Shown here in pieces: positions 54,922 to 64,000 of a DNA stretch of 64,000 nt (the stretch's first letter is position 1; every line of letters starts with the position of its first letter). Source of the stretch: an uncultured bacterium (GTDB lineage Bacteria > Bacillota > Clostridia > Lachnospirales > Lachnospiraceae); the NCBI GenBank assembly GCA_947243845.1, contig CAMXIF010000008.1, positions 60,586 through 124,585 on the forward strand. The letters are read 5' to 3'. The translations under genes and the position numbers were made by a program. The notes beneath the pieces were generated by a model, which was given only the letters and a program-made list of their open reading frames with translations, searched no databases and was not told where the DNA came from.

Positions 54922-56703
54922 ATGGCTAAGGAGATACCTTACTTACATAAAACCTATCACCGGAGTAAGACTGTGGCTGTCTTTTTTCTGTGTTTTATTG
55001 TGTTTATAGGACTGGCAGGCAGACTTGCCTATCTGATGATTTTCCAGTCCGAATATTATACCCAGAAAGCCAAGGAACTGCATGAGAGGGAGAGAAGTAT
55101 CAAGGCAGCCAGAGGACGGATTATAGATGCCAATGGAAAAATCCTGGCGGATAATAAGACAGTCTGTACTATCTCCGTGATTCACAGTCAGATTACTAAC
55201 CCGGAGGAAGTAATAGAGGTGCTGTGCAGGGAACTGGAACTGAGTGAAGAGTATGTCAGGAAGCGGGTGGAGAAACGTTCTTCCATAGAAAAGATTCGCA
55301 GCAACGTGGATAAGAGCACAGGGGATGTTATCAGATCCTATGAAATGGATGGCGTGAAAGTGGATGAGGATTATAAGAGATATTATCCTTATGACACACT
55401 GGCATCCAAAGTGCTGGGCTTTACCGGAGGTGACAATCAGGGGATTATTGGTCTGGAAGTGATCTACGAGGAATATTTGCAGGGCCAGGCGGGAACTATC
55501 TTAACGGTGACAGATGCCAAAGGCGTGGAACTGGCGGAAGAAGGTGAGGAGCGGGTGGAGCCTGTGAGCGGCCAGGATCTTTATATCAGTCTGGATATGA
55601 ATATTCAAAGTTATGCCACCCAGCTGGCTTTGCAGACCATGGAGACCAAGGAAGCTGACAGCGTATCCATATTGGTCATGAATCCGCAGAACGGGGAAGT
55701 CCTGGCTATGGTAAATGTACCGGAATTTAACCTGAATGACCCCTACACATTACCAAACGGTATGGATTCGGCAGCCTTTTCTGAAGAAAAGAAGCAGGAA
55801 CTTTTAAATGCCATGTGGAGAAACGGCTGTATCAATGATACTTATGAGCCGGGATCGACTTTTAAGATTGTGACAGCGGCGGCAGGGCTGGAGTCTGGTA
55901 TGGTAAAGACCACGGATACATTCAGCTGTCCGGGGTTTATTATGGTGGAGGATCGTAAGATACGCTGTCATAAAGTGGGAGGCCACGGGGCGGAAGATTT
56001 TGTGCAGGGGACAATGAATTCCTGCAATCCGGTCTTTATTACTGTGGGACTGCGCATCGGCGTTGAGCGGTATTATTCCTATTTCAGGCAGTTTGGCCTT
56101 CTGGAAAAGACGGGCATCGACCTGCCGGGCGAAGCGGGAACCATCATGCATAAGATGGAAAATATCGGCCCGGTGGAATTGGCAACCATCTCTTTTGGGC
56201 AGTCATTTCAGATCACACCGATTCAGTTGGCGACTACGGCCTCTTCCATCGTTAACGGCGGCAGAAGGATTACTCCGCACTTTGCGGTAAAGACGGCGGC
56301 AGCCGATGGCAGTCATATGGAGCTTTTTACTTATCCGGTACGGGAAAATGTGGTTTCGGCGGAGACTTCCGAGACCATGCGTTATATTTTGGAACAGGTG
56401 GTGGCGGACGGAAGCGGAAGAAACGGCGCTGTGGAAGGTTATCGGATTGGCGGCAAGACAGCTACCAGCCAGACATTGCCCCGCGGCAGCGGTAGATATA
56501 TCGCGTCTTTTCTGGGATTTGCGCCGGCCGATAATCCGCAGGTGCTGGCAGTAGCGATCATCAATAACCCCAAAGGCACATATTACGGGGGACAGATTGC
56601 CGCACCGGTGATTCGACAGCTCTTTGAGAATATTCTTCCATATTTGGAAAAGATAGATTATAATGTAACAGGAAGTACAGACGGAAGTCTTGGAAAGGAT
56701 TAA
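54922..56703 (+). CDS. Second class B penicillin-binding protein (SpoVD/FtsI type) with KTA box
   Basis: This 593-residue protein has a membrane helix at about 15-37, PBP dimer domain (from ~50, RGRIIDANG), and transpeptidase motifs S312-T-F-K315, S367-C-N and K512-T-A-T. The third motif is normally K-T/S-G; the Gly is Ala here, reported in some clostridial SpoVD-like proteins as far as I recall, though I cannot check. It lacks PASTA domains. Its place directly after the first PBP suggests one acts in growth division and the other in sporulation or also division. Regulation may involve the hairpin upstream. Confidence 0.9.
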   Translation: MAKEIPYLHKTYHRSKTVAVFFLCFIVFIGLAGRLAYLMIFQSEYYTQKAKELHERERSIKAARGRIIDANGKILADNKTVCTISVIHSQITNPEEVIEVLCRELELSEEYVRKRVEKRSSIEKIRSNVDKSTGDVIRSYEMDGVKVDEDYKRYYPYDTLASKVLGFTGGDNQGIIGLEVIYEEYLQGQAGTILTVTDAKGVELAEEGEERVEPVSGQDLYISLDMNIQSYATQLALQTMETKEADSVSILVMNPQNGEVLAMVNVPEFNLNDPYTLPNGMDSAAFSEEKKQELLNAMWRNGCINDTYEPGSTFKIVTAAAGLESGMVKTTDTFSCPGFIMVEDRKIRCHKVGGHGAEDFVQGTMNSCNPVFITVGLRIGVERYYSYFRQFGLLEKTGIDLPGEAGTIMHKMENIGPVELATISFGQSFQITPIQLATTASSIVNGGRRITPHFAVKTAAADGSHMELFTYPVRENVVSAETSETMRYILEQVVADGSGRNGAVEGYRIGGKTATSQTLPRGSGRYIASFLGFAPADNPQVLAVAIINNPKGTYYGGQIAAPVIRQLFENILPYLEKIDYNVTGSTDGSLGKD

Positions 56704-56712
56704 TGGATCAAT

Positions 56713-57669
56713 ATGAATGGTACGATTTTGTTGTCGGTGATGTTATCTTTTGCAATCAGTGTGGTGCTGGGGCCTTTGGTGATTCCGTTTCTTAAGAGAC
56801 TTAAGGTAGGGCAGACTGAGCGGACAGAGGGACCGGAGAGCCATTTGAAAAAAAATGGCACGCCGACCATGGGCGGGATCCTGTTTCTGATAAGTGTGGT
56901 GGTCACCTCTCTTTTGTTTGTGAAGGATTATCCAAGGATTGTTCCTATTTTGTTTTTGACGCTGGGATTTGGTCTGATTGGTTTCCTGGATGACTATATC
57001 AAAGTGGTGTTAAAACGTTCCATGGGGCTGCGCGCATGGCAGAAATTTGTCCTGCAGATTGTGGTGACAGGGATATTTGTATTATACCTGCTCCGTTATA
57101 CAGATGTGGCTCTGACGATGAAGGTACCCTTTATGGATGGCGTGTATCTGGATTTTGGATGGTGGAATATTCCGATTCTGTTCTTTATTGTGATCGGTAC
57201 GGTAAACGGAACCAACTTTACGGACGGTCTGGATGGTCTGGCCAGTTCGGTAACGGTATTGGTGGCTACCTTCTTTACCGTGGTGGCGATTGGAACGGGG
57301 AGCGGGATAGAACCCATCACCTGTGCTGTTGTGGGCGCACTGTTAGGATTCCTATTGTTTAACGTGCATCCTGCCAGCGTGTTCATGGGAGATACGGGAT
57401 CGCTTGCACTGGGCGGATTTGTGGCGGCATCAGCCTATATGATGCAGATGCCGATATTCATTGCCATTGTGGGATTTATTTATCTGATAGAGGTGGTATC
57501 TGTGATCATGCAGGTGTCCTATTTTAAGATGACCGGCGGAAAGCGCATCTTTAAGATGGCGCCGATCCATCATCATTTTGAACTATGCGGCTGGTCGGAA
57601 ACGAGAGTGGTGGCAGTGTTCTCCATCGTGACGGCGCTTCTTTGTCTGGTGGCATTGATGGGTATTTGA
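56713..57669 (+). CDS. mraY: Phospho-N-acetylmuramoyl-pentapeptide transferase
   Basis: MraY makes lipid I from UDP-MurNAc-pentapeptide and undecaprenyl phosphate. The 318-residue protein has about ten membrane helices, GTPTMGGILFL, LGFLDDYIK (Asp pair), NFTDGLDGLA and MAPIHHHFEL (His cluster), all family signatures. Confidence 0.97.
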   Translation: MNGTILLSVMLSFAISVVLGPLVIPFLKRLKVGQTERTEGPESHLKKNGTPTMGGILFLISVVVTSLLFVKDYPRIVPILFLTLGFGLIGFLDDYIKVVLKRSMGLRAWQKFVLQIVVTGIFVLYLLRYTDVALTMKVPFMDGVYLDFGWWNIPILFFIVIGTVNGTNFTDGLDGLASSVTVLVATFFTVVAIGTGSGIEPITCAVVGALLGFLLFNVHPASVFMGDTGSLALGGFVAASAYMMQMPIFIAIVGFIYLIEVVSVIMQVSYFKMTGGKRIFKMAPIHHHFELCGWSETRVVAVFSIVTALLCLVALMGI

Positions 57670-57719
57670 TCTTGATAATGATATGATGACAGTTAACGGA
57701 TGTCAGAAAGGTTGAGATA

Positions 57720-59081
57720 ATGGAGTTACAGGGGAAAAAGGTATTAGTGGTTGGTTCCGGTATCAGTGGAATCGGGGCGGTGGAAGCGCTGCATCATGCA
57801 GGGGCTGTGCCGGTTTTGTTTGATGAGAATGATAACTTATCTCCGGAAGATATTGGGAATAAATTAAAGCTGGGAGTGGAAGCTGAGATTGTGATTGGCG
57901 CATTGCCGGAAGGGATGGCAGACAGTATAGAATTGGTGGTCTTGAGCCCGGGAGTGCCTACGGATACGGAGTTTGTGGAGCAGTTTCGCAGTAAGGGTAT
58001 CAAGATTTGGGGCGAGATTGAACTGGCTTATGAACTGGGAAAAGGGCGCGTGATCGGTATCACGGGCACCAATGGCAAGACTACTACCACCACTTTAGTG
58101 GGAGAGATCATGGCGGCCTGCTGTACGGATGTGGACGTGGTGGGCAACATTGGCAATCCTTATACGGTGACGGCGCTGGATTCCACGGAAGAGACGGTGA
58201 CAGTGGCGGAGATCAGCAGTTTCCAGCTGGAGACGGTGGAGAAGTTCCGGCCGGATGTATCGGCAATCTTAAACATTACGCCAGATCATCTGAACCGTCA
58301 TCATACTATGGAAAACTATGCGGCGGCGAAAGAGGCCATCACCAGAAATCAGACGAAGGAACAGGTCTGTGTGCTCAATTATGAGAACAGTTATACCAGG
58401 GAGTTTGGCAGCCGGTGTCCGGCCAGAGTGATTTGGTTTTCATCCCAGAGGAAGCTTGCGGAAGGTTTTTATCAGGATGGGGAGGAAATCTGGCAGGCAG
58501 AAAATGGTAAGGCAGTAAGGCTGATGAATATCCATGATATGAATCTGCTGGGTACCTGTAACGTGGAGAATGTGATGGCTGCGATTGCAATCACCCAGGC
58601 CATGGGAGTGCCTATGGAGACGATTCTTGCGGTGGTCAGACAGTTTAAGGCTGTAGAACATCGGATTGAATTTGTGGCGGCCAAAGGAGGCGTGGATTAT
58701 TATAATGATTCCAAGGGAACCAATCCCGATGCGGCTATTCAGGGAATACGGGCGATGAACAAACCCACGGTGTTGATTGGCGGCGGATATGATAAGCAGA
58801 GCGACTATGATGAGTGGATAGAAGCCTTTGACAATAAAGTGAAATGTTTGGTGCTGATCGGACAGACCAGAGAGAAGATAGCCGACTGTGCAAAGCGGCA
58901 TGGTATCGAGAACATAATGTTGGCAGATTCTTTTGTGGAGGCGTTTGCCATCTGTGTAGAGCAGGCACAGCCGGGAGATGCGGTGCTGTTATCACCGGCC
59001 TGCGCAAGCTGGGGAATGTTTCCCAACTATGAGGTCAGGGGCAGGATATTTAAAGAGCTTGTGGAACAACTGGAGGAGTAA
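57720..59081 (+). CDS. murD: UDP-N-acetylmuramoylalanine-D-glutamate ligase
   Basis: MurD adds D-glutamate to UDP-MurNAc-L-Ala. The Rossmann N-domain (VVGSGISGIGAVEAL), ATP loop GTNGKTTTT (about residues 113-121), NITPDHLNRH and the C-domain NDSKGTNPDA are typical. Length 453 is normal. AAAGGTTGAGATA precedes the ATG. Confidence 0.97.
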   Translation: MELQGKKVLVVGSGISGIGAVEALHHAGAVPVLFDENDNLSPEDIGNKLKLGVEAEIVIGALPEGMADSIELVVLSPGVPTDTEFVEQFRSKGIKIWGEIELAYELGKGRVIGITGTNGKTTTTTLVGEIMAACCTDVDVVGNIGNPYTVTALDSTEETVTVAEISSFQLETVEKFRPDVSAILNITPDHLNRHHTMENYAAAKEAITRNQTKEQVCVLNYENSYTREFGSRCPARVIWFSSQRKLAEGFYQDGEEIWQAENGKAVRLMNIHDMNLLGTCNVENVMAAIAITQAMGVPMETILAVVRQFKAVEHRIEFVAAKGGVDYYNDSKGTNPDAAIQGIRAMNKPTVLIGGGYDKQSDYDEWIEAFDNKVKCLVLIGQTREKIADCAKRHGIENIMLADSFVEAFAICVEQAQPGDAVLLSPACASWGMFPNYEVRGRIFKELVEQLEE

Positions 59082-59087
59082 GGGTAA

Positions 59088-60254
59088 GTGGCACAGAGAA
59101 ATTCTACACGCAGAAGACAACAAAAAAGTGAGAGCTTTATGGATTACAGCCTGCTGTTCATCGTCTTGTTTTTGCTGGGATTTGGTATGGTCATGGTGTT
59201 TTCTACCAGTTCCTATGAGGCGAACCTGGATTTTGGGGATTCCACGCACTATCTGAAACAGCAGCTTTTTGCGACTATCCTGGGGCTTATTGTGATGATT
59301 GTGGTGTCGAACATTCCCTATCATTTCTGGGAGCGATTTGCGGCGCTTGCCTATATTGTCTCGGCGGTATTGATTCTTTTGATCATTCCTTTCGGACATG
59401 AGGCCGGCGGTGCCACCAGATGGCTGTACATAGGGCCCATTTCTCTGCAGGTGGCGGAGGTGGCCAAAGTGGGTATGATACTGTTCCTGGCCAGTCTGAT
59501 TTGTATCATGGGTAAGCGGATTCGAACCAGGAAGGGGTTTTGGACGGTGCTTCTGGTGCCTGCGCCGATTGCAGTGATGATCTGGCAGATTACCAACAAC
59601 TTAAGTTCCGCTATCATTATCATGGGTATTGCGGTGTTGATGCTGTTTGTCTCCTGTCCGGATTATAAGCGGTTTATTCTATTGGGGCTGGCAACGGTTG
59701 CCGGTGCGGCTGTGGTGGTCTTTGCGGTGGTGCAGATGGCGCAGTCTCAGGCGGACAGCGTTAACTTCCGCGGCGCCCGTATTCTGGCTTGGCTGGATCC
59801 TGAAGCCTATGCCAGCGGCAAGGGATTTCAGACGCTGCAGGCGCTCTATGCCATTGGCTCCGGCGGTGTACTGGGAAAGGGGCTTGGGATGAGCATGCAG
59901 AAGCGGGGCTTTTTGCCGGAGGCGCAGAACGATATGATATTTTCCATCATCTGTGAGGAACTGGGACTTTTCGGCGGAATCGCCGTGATCGTCATGTTCC
60001 TGCTCTTGATCTGGCGGCTGATGATCATAGCCAATAATGCGCCGGATCTGTTCGGCGCTCTGCTGGTGGTGGGTGTGATGGGGCATATTGCCATCCAGGT
60101 TATTTTGAATATTGCAGTGGTCACCAACACCATTCCCAACACGGGGATTTCTCTTCCTTTTATCAGTTATGGGGGATCCTCTGTCATGTTCCTTTTGATA
60201 GAAATCGGGCTGGTTTTGAGTGTGGCCAAGGGCATACGATTGAAAGATTTATAA
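59088..60254 (+). CDS. ftsW: SEDS peptidoglycan polymerase (FtsW/SpoVE type)
   Basis: The 388-residue protein has ten predicted membrane helices and the SEDS signature NTGISLPFISYGGSSV near 340-355. SEDS proteins polymerise glycan strands and pair with class B PBPs, of which two lie upstream. The start is GTG at 59088, 6 bases after the murD stop, with GGAG upstream. Whether it serves vegetative division (FtsW) or sporulation (SpoVE) is not decidable from sequence. Confidence 0.93.
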   Translation: MAQRNSTRRRQQKSESFMDYSLLFIVLFLLGFGMVMVFSTSSYEANLDFGDSTHYLKQQLFATILGLIVMIVVSNIPYHFWERFAALAYIVSAVLILLIIPFGHEAGGATRWLYIGPISLQVAEVAKVGMILFLASLICIMGKRIRTRKGFWTVLLVPAPIAVMIWQITNNLSSAIIIMGIAVLMLFVSCPDYKRFILLGLATVAGAAVVVFAVVQMAQSQADSVNFRGARILAWLDPEAYASGKGFQTLQALYAIGSGGVLGKGLGMSMQKRGFLPEAQNDMIFSIICEELGLFGGIAVIVMFLLLIWRLMIIANNAPDLFGALLVVGVMGHIAIQVILNIAVVTNTIPNTGISLPFISYGGSSVMFLLIEIGLVLSVAKGIRLKDL

Positions 60255-60324
60255 GGACAAGATAATTTTTGGTCGTAAATCCATATAGATAGAATAGGTC
60301 ATATTTTAGATTTGAGGTAATGAT

Positions 60325-61575
60325 ATGGACGCTATTCGTATCTATGGTGGTAATTGCCTGAAAGGGCAGACTAAGATACAAGGCTCAAAAAATGCATCGC
60401 TGCCTGTTTTAGCGGCGACACTTTTGATAAACGGTACCTGTGAGATTGAGAATTGCCCGTATATCTCCGATGTGTTTCATATGCTGCGGCTGTTGGAGAG
60501 CCTGGGCTGTAAAGTGACGAGAGAGGAAAACCTGGTGCGGGTGGATACGAGCCAGCTGTCAGAGTGTGATATGCCGGCAGATTCTGTGGGAGTCATGCGT
60601 TCTTCGATCATGCTTTTAGGGTCACTGCTTGCCAGGATGGGCAGTGTCAACATGGAATATCCGGGCGGCTGTGTGATCGGTAAGAGGCCGATAGACCTTC
60701 ATCTGCGAGCCCTTCGCCGTATGGGCGTGGAAATCGTGGAGAGTGAGGAGGGGTTTTGTGCACAGGCAGGAAACCTGCAGGGGGTTTCTCATGAATTGCC
60801 CTTCGTCAGTGTGGGAGTGACAGAGAATCTGATTCTGGCTGCGGTTCTGGCACAGGGGAAAACAGTCATACATCCTGCGGCGCGCGAACCGGAAATTCAA
60901 ATCTTATGTGAATTTCTGCAAAGCGCCGGTGCTAAGATTACGGGCATCGGTACAGAGCAATTAGTGATTGAGGGTGTAGAAAGTCTTCATCCGGTACGGT
61001 TTCACGTACCGGCGGATCGGATTGTGGCAGGCACTTATCTGACAGCCTGCATGTGTACCGGCGGCAGAGTATTTTTACAGGATGCGCCTTGTCAGCATAT
61101 GCAGAGTGTACTGGCGTGTGCCGAGCGTATGGGCACACAGATTGTCTGCGAAAAGGATGGTATTCTTGTGTCAGGCAGGGCCTGTAAACGCTTGGACGAT
61201 GGACTGGTGACAGCATGTTATCCGGGATTTCCCACGGATTTGCAGTCCCTTTTTATGGTGGCGATGGCGCGTTCCGGGTATTCGGGCTGGATTGAGGAAA
61301 CGGTGTTCGAGAATCGGTTTCGGATTGTGCCGGAACTATGCAGGATGGGGGCCGATATTACGGTGCAGGGTGCAAGAGCCTATGTGCATCCCACAGGCGG
61401 CCTGCATGGAGCCATTGTAGAGGCTAAGGAACTGCGGGGTGGAGCGGCGCTGGTAGTGGCGGCTCTTGCGGCGGAAGGCACGAGCATTGTGACGAACCGT
61501 CATTATATAGACCGGGGATATGAGGATATCACATTAAACCTCAGGGAACTGGGAGCGGATATTGAACTAGCATGA
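60325..61575 (+). CDS. murA: UDP-N-acetylglucosamine 1-carboxyvinyltransferase
   Basis: MurA makes the first committed peptidoglycan step. The fosfomycin-target Cys is C116 in PGGCVIGKRPIDLH, and the N-terminal GGNCLKGQTKIQGSKNA is typical. Length 416 is normal. Its stop codon lies inside a perfect palindrome (61572-61587). Confidence 0.96.
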   Translation: MDAIRIYGGNCLKGQTKIQGSKNASLPVLAATLLINGTCEIENCPYISDVFHMLRLLESLGCKVTREENLVRVDTSQLSECDMPADSVGVMRSSIMLLGSLLARMGSVNMEYPGGCVIGKRPIDLHLRALRRMGVEIVESEEGFCAQAGNLQGVSHELPFVSVGVTENLILAAVLAQGKTVIHPAAREPEIQILCEFLQSAGAKITGIGTEQLVIEGVESLHPVRFHVPADRIVAGTYLTACMCTGGRVFLQDAPCQHMQSVLACAERMGTQIVCEKDGILVSGRACKRLDDGLVTACYPGFPTDLQSLFMVAMARSGYSGWIEETVFENRFRIVPELCRMGADITVQGARAYVHPTGGLHGAIVEAKELRGGAALVVAALAAEGTSIVTNRHYIDRGYEDITLNLRELGADIELA

Positions 61576-61587
61576 CACATGTGTCAT
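61572..61587. promoter_or_regulatory. Perfect 16-bp palindrome over the murA stop codon
   Basis: ATGACACATGTGTCAT is self-complementary and includes the TGA stop of murA. It may be an operator or RNA hairpin between murA and divIB; no promoter motif is seen beside it. Confidence 0.45.
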
Positions 61588-61603
61588 ATCATGAGGTTAT
61601 GGA

Positions 61604-62452
61604 ATGAGTGACAAGAAGACAGTCAGAAAAGTGAAGAAAAAGAATCCGAATCTGCGGCTTGTTAAAAACGGTGATATTCAGCCGAAAAAGAGCAGAAGAA
61701 ACAAGGATAAACAGGAGAAGATCCGTTTCGGCAGATCCAAGAGGATGGGAATTGCAGCCGGAACCTGTGTTTTTCTCCTGGCCTTGTTTATCGGCGGTTA
61801 TTATTATATCGTAAAGAACTATACTATCACCACGGTGTATGTGGAGGGGAATATCCACTACACGAACGAAGAGATTATGGAGATGGTTATGGGAGGAAGG
61901 TATGGGCATAATTCTCTGTTTTTATCCCTGAAATATCGGGATAAGGGGGTCGATAATATTCCCTTTATTCAGACGATGGACGTATCCATTGAGGCCAGGG
62001 ATACGGTTCGCATTACCGTGTATGAAAAGGCGCTGGCAGGCTATGTCTCTTACCTGGGCCGATATGTGTATTTTGATAAGGATGGAATCGTAGTGGAGAC
62101 TTCGGAAGAGAAAACAGCCGGAATCCCTCAGGTAACAGGACTTGCCTTTGACCATGTGATTCTGCATGATCATCTGCCGGTAGAAAAACCGGAGATTTTT
62201 GATGAGATACTGAATATTACCCAGCAGTTGTCCAAATATTCCCTGTCGGCGGACAAGATCTATTTTGACAGTAATTACCAGGTGACGCTTATCTTTGGGG
62301 AAGCAAAAGTGGCCATAGGTGATAGTCAGGATATTGATGAGAAGATTATGACGCTCCAGTACCTTCTTCCTAGTCTGGTCGGAAAAAGCGGCACTTTAGA
62401 CATGCGGGAATACAATGAGGATACTACGACTTACAGTTTTGAGCAGGACTAA
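61604..62452 (+). CDS. divIB: Cell division protein DivIB/FtsQ
   Basis: The 282-residue protein has a basic cytoplasmic N-terminus (1-48), a membrane helix (about 49-70) and an outer POTRA domain starting ITTVYVEGNIHYTNEEI, followed by a beta domain. It scaffolds FtsL and FtsB in the divisome. The position between murA and ftsZ supports the call. Confidence 0.92.
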   Translation: MSDKKTVRKVKKKNPNLRLVKNGDIQPKKSRRNKDKQEKIRFGRSKRMGIAAGTCVFLLALFIGGYYYIVKNYTITTVYVEGNIHYTNEEIMEMVMGGRYGHNSLFLSLKYRDKGVDNIPFIQTMDVSIEARDTVRITVYEKALAGYVSYLGRYVYFDKDGIVVETSEEKTAGIPQVTGLAFDHVILHDHLPVEKPEIFDEILNITQQLSKYSLSADKIYFDSNYQVTLIFGEAKVAIGDSQDIDEKIMTLQYLLPSLVGKSGTLDMREYNEDTTTYSFEQD

Positions 62453-62496
62453 TTTAGGAAAATGATAACAAAAACGCATAAAAACAAAAAAATAGG

Positions 62497-62525
62497 TTGC
62501 GAATTTAATAAAATAATTATATGAT
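62497..62525 (+). promoter_or_regulatory. Promoter of ftsZ
   Basis: TTGCGA (62497-62502), a 17-base spacer and TATGAT (62520-62525) lie 49 bases before the ftsZ start and give it a transcript independent of the mraZ promoter. Confidence 0.8.
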
Positions 62526-62573
62526 AAACTATATGAGTTTATTTGGACGTAGATATTAGGAGGAGGTATCACC

Positions 62574-63803
62574 TTGCTTGAGATTAAGTCGAATGACGCT
62601 GAGTCTGCAGCGAAGATTATCGTAGTCGGTGTCGGCGGTGCGGGCAATAATGCTGTGAATAGAATGATAGATGAAGAAATAGACGGGGTGGAATTTATTG
62701 GTATTAATACCGATAAACAGGCGTTACAGCTGTGCAAGGCTCCAACACTTTTGCAGATTGGTGAGAAGCTGACCAAGGGACTTGGCGCGGGCGCTAAGCC
62801 GGAGATCGGTGAGAAGGCTGCGGAGGAAAGTTCCGAGGAAGTAGCCCAGGCGTTAAAGGGGGCAGACATGGTGTTTGTTACCTGTGGTATGGGCGGCGGT
62901 ACCGGTACGGGAGCAGCACCGGTAGTGGCTAAACTTGCAAAGGATATGGGCATCCTGACAGTCGGTGTAGTGACCAAACCGTTTCGTTTTGAGGCCAAAG
63001 CGCGTATGACCAATGCGCTGGCAGGTATTGAGAAGATTAAAGACAATGTGGATACCTTGATTGTAATCCCCAATGACAAATTGTTGGAGATTGTGGACAG
63101 GCGTACTACCATGCCTGATGCGTTAAAGAAGGCGGATGAAGTTTTACAGCAGGCAGTACAGGGCATCACAGACCTGATCAATATGCCGGCTATCATTAAT
63201 CTGGACTTTGCAGATGTACAGACAGTTATGAAGGACAAGGGTATTGCTCATATCGGTATCGGTACGGGTAAGGGGGATGATAAGGCCAGCGAAGCGGCTA
63301 AGATGGCGGTGGAGAGCCCGCTCTTAGAGACCACCATCACCGGCGCAACGCATGTGATCATCAATGTTTCCGGCGATATTTCCCTGGCAGATGCCTCCGA
63401 TGCTTCCGATTATGTGAGAGCGCTTACCGGTGATGAAGTAAATATCATCTTCGGTGCGATGTATGATTCCAGCATGTCTGATACCTGTAATGTGACAATC
63501 ATAGCAACCGGTATCGAGGAGAAGGCAAGACAGGCCAGCGGTCTTGGATTTAAGAGCGGATACATAACACCCACCTCCTTACAGAGTAAGGGGACGGCGG
63601 GAACTTCCGCAGGTGTGGGGCTTGGCGCATTCGCAACTCAGAGTGTGGGACTCAAGCAGCCGGTTACTACGGCGCAGCCTGGTGGACAAGCTAAGCCGCA
63701 GCCGACTTTAAAACAGATTGGCGGGATTAACAGAACCAGCGATATCAGAAGTTCAGTGGAGGAGAAGTCGTTAAAGATTCCGGACTTCTTAAAGAGCAAA
63801 TAA
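62574..63803 (+). CDS. ftsZ: Cell division tubulin homologue FtsZ
   Basis: FtsZ forms the Z ring. GTP-binding core: [13 protein letters not shown] near the N-terminus, tubulin signature [13 protein letters not shown] (about 104-116), and [11 protein letters not shown] (T7 loop). A flexible linker (from about 325) ends in the conserved tail IPDFLKSK that binds FtsA/SepF/ZapD-type partners. The start is TTG at 62574, placed 7 bases after AGGAGG, so initiation is reliable though not ATG. ftsA is not next to it. Confidence 0.97.
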   Translation: MLEIKSNDAESAAKIIVVGVGGAGNNAVNRMIDEEIDGVEFIGINTDKQALQLCKAPTLLQIGEKLTKGLGAGAKPEIGEKAAEESSEEVAQALKGADMVFVTCGMGGGTGTGAAPVVAKLAKDMGILTVGVVTKPFRFEAKARMTNALAGIEKIKDNVDTLIVIPNDKLLEIVDRRTTMPDALKKADEVLQQAVQGITDLINMPAIINLDFADVQTVMKDKGIAHIGIGTGKGDDKASEAAKMAVESPLLETTITGATHVIINVSGDISLADASDASDYVRALTGDEVNIIFGAMYDSSMSDTCNVTIIATGIEEKARQASGLGFKSGYITPTSLQSKGTAGTSAGVGLGAFATQSVGLKQPVTTAQPGGQAKPQPTLKQIGGINRTSDIRSSVEEKSLKIPDFLKSK

Positions 63804-63809
63804 CAGAAG

Positions 63810-63859
63810 TAAATTCCTTCGGAATTAACTTCGCGAGATCCGCTTCGCGGACTCGGATA
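63810..63859 (+). repeat. Dispersed repeat, copy after ftsZ
   Basis: The 50 bases begin AAATTCCTTCGGAATTAA and end GGACTCGGATA, matching 6137-6186 (other strand) at 41 of 50 positions. The element starts six bases after the ftsZ stop. It merges with the tandem array that follows. Confidence 0.85.
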
Positions 63860-64000
63860 AGCGGAAGGAATAACTTTACAAGTTCCGCTTCGTGGACTCG
63901 GATAAGCGGAAGGAATAACTTTACAAGTTCCGCTTCGTGGACTCAGATAAGCGGAAGGAATAACTTTACAAGTTCCGCTTCGTGGACTCAGATAAGCGGA
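63856..64000 (+). repeat. 45-bp tandem repeats, array continues beyond window
   Basis: GATAAGCGGA recurs at 63856, 63901, 63946 and 63991, exactly 45 bases apart. Each unit has TTCCGCTT and AAGCGGAA arms, giving an 8-bp stem with a 13-base loop that holds GTGGACTC. Units differ by single bases only (CGGATA or CAGATA). The array follows ftsZ and has no ORF. Confidence 0.95.

Noticed and set aside
63856..64000. CRISPR array
   Set aside because: The units are contiguous 45-bp tandem repeats with no unique spacers and no cas genes nearby.

Overview
The window is a chromosomal segment of a Gram-positive anaerobe of the Lachnospiraceae/Clostridia type. The reasons are the SCIFF peptide and its radical-SAM maturase next to a fused SecDF, the Firmicutes orders priA-def-fmt-rsmB-rlmN-stp-prkC-rsgA and hisS-aspS, a division/cell-wall cluster with two class B penicillin-binding proteins, a MurE carrying the DNPR motif of meso-DAP ligases, strong AGGAGG ribosome binding sites, and several GTG/TTG starts. 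No rRNA, tRNA, CRISPR array or intact mobile element was seen. Identifications rest on reading motifs by eye; no database search was run.

Layout. 1-2256: a flavodoxin-like gene (cut by the left edge) with a MarR regulator and clear operators, then a secreted four-repeat protein of unknown function. 2385-8631: an enolase with a Cys-rich insertion, a YfcE-type phosphoesterase, a MATE exporter, an atypical phosphoribosyltransferase-like protein, and HemZ. 8911-10910: an Rpn-type nuclease-like protein with an amplified coiled coil, and a flavin reductase. 11012-17239: hisS, aspS, a small conserved-looking ORF, an SseB-domain protein, a phosphoglycolate-phosphatase-like HAD protein and a convergent, overlapping CBS-domain membrane protein. 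17429-21896: TIGR04086 membrane protein, SCIFF precursor, SCIFF maturase and secDF. 22198-24972: recJ and a 1-phosphofructokinase-like gene. 25269-37625: murE, priA, def, fmt, a membrane zinc protease, rsmB, rlmN, stp, prkC and rsgA, mostly co-directional and tightly packed.

37819-47363 is the most distinctive part. An 861-residue fusion (CoA-disulfide-reductase-like flavoprotein, rhodanese, sulfite-reductase-like siroheme/4Fe-4S module, two ferredoxin clusters) stands first in a row of genes for siroheme synthesis: hemA, precorrin-2 dehydrogenase, hemC, cobA-hemD, hemB and hemL. The row encodes glutamyl-tRNA to siroheme and no late heme genes, so it reads as a supply line for the siroheme of the fusion protein. 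47364-48251 is a low-GC scar with a small membrane ORF and a truncated TnpW-like transposon gene.

48252-63803 holds ychF, lgt and the division/wall cluster: mraZ, rsmH, ftsL, two PBPs, mraY, murD, ftsW-type SEDS gene, murA, divIB and ftsZ. Four AAAGTGG-type repeats at exact 10-bp spacing follow the mraZ promoter and look like the MraZ operator. murF, murG, murC and ftsA are not in this cluster. After ftsZ a 45-bp tandem repeat runs off the right edge; related single copies lie at 6137-6186 and 17276-17323, which makes a small dispersed repeat family.
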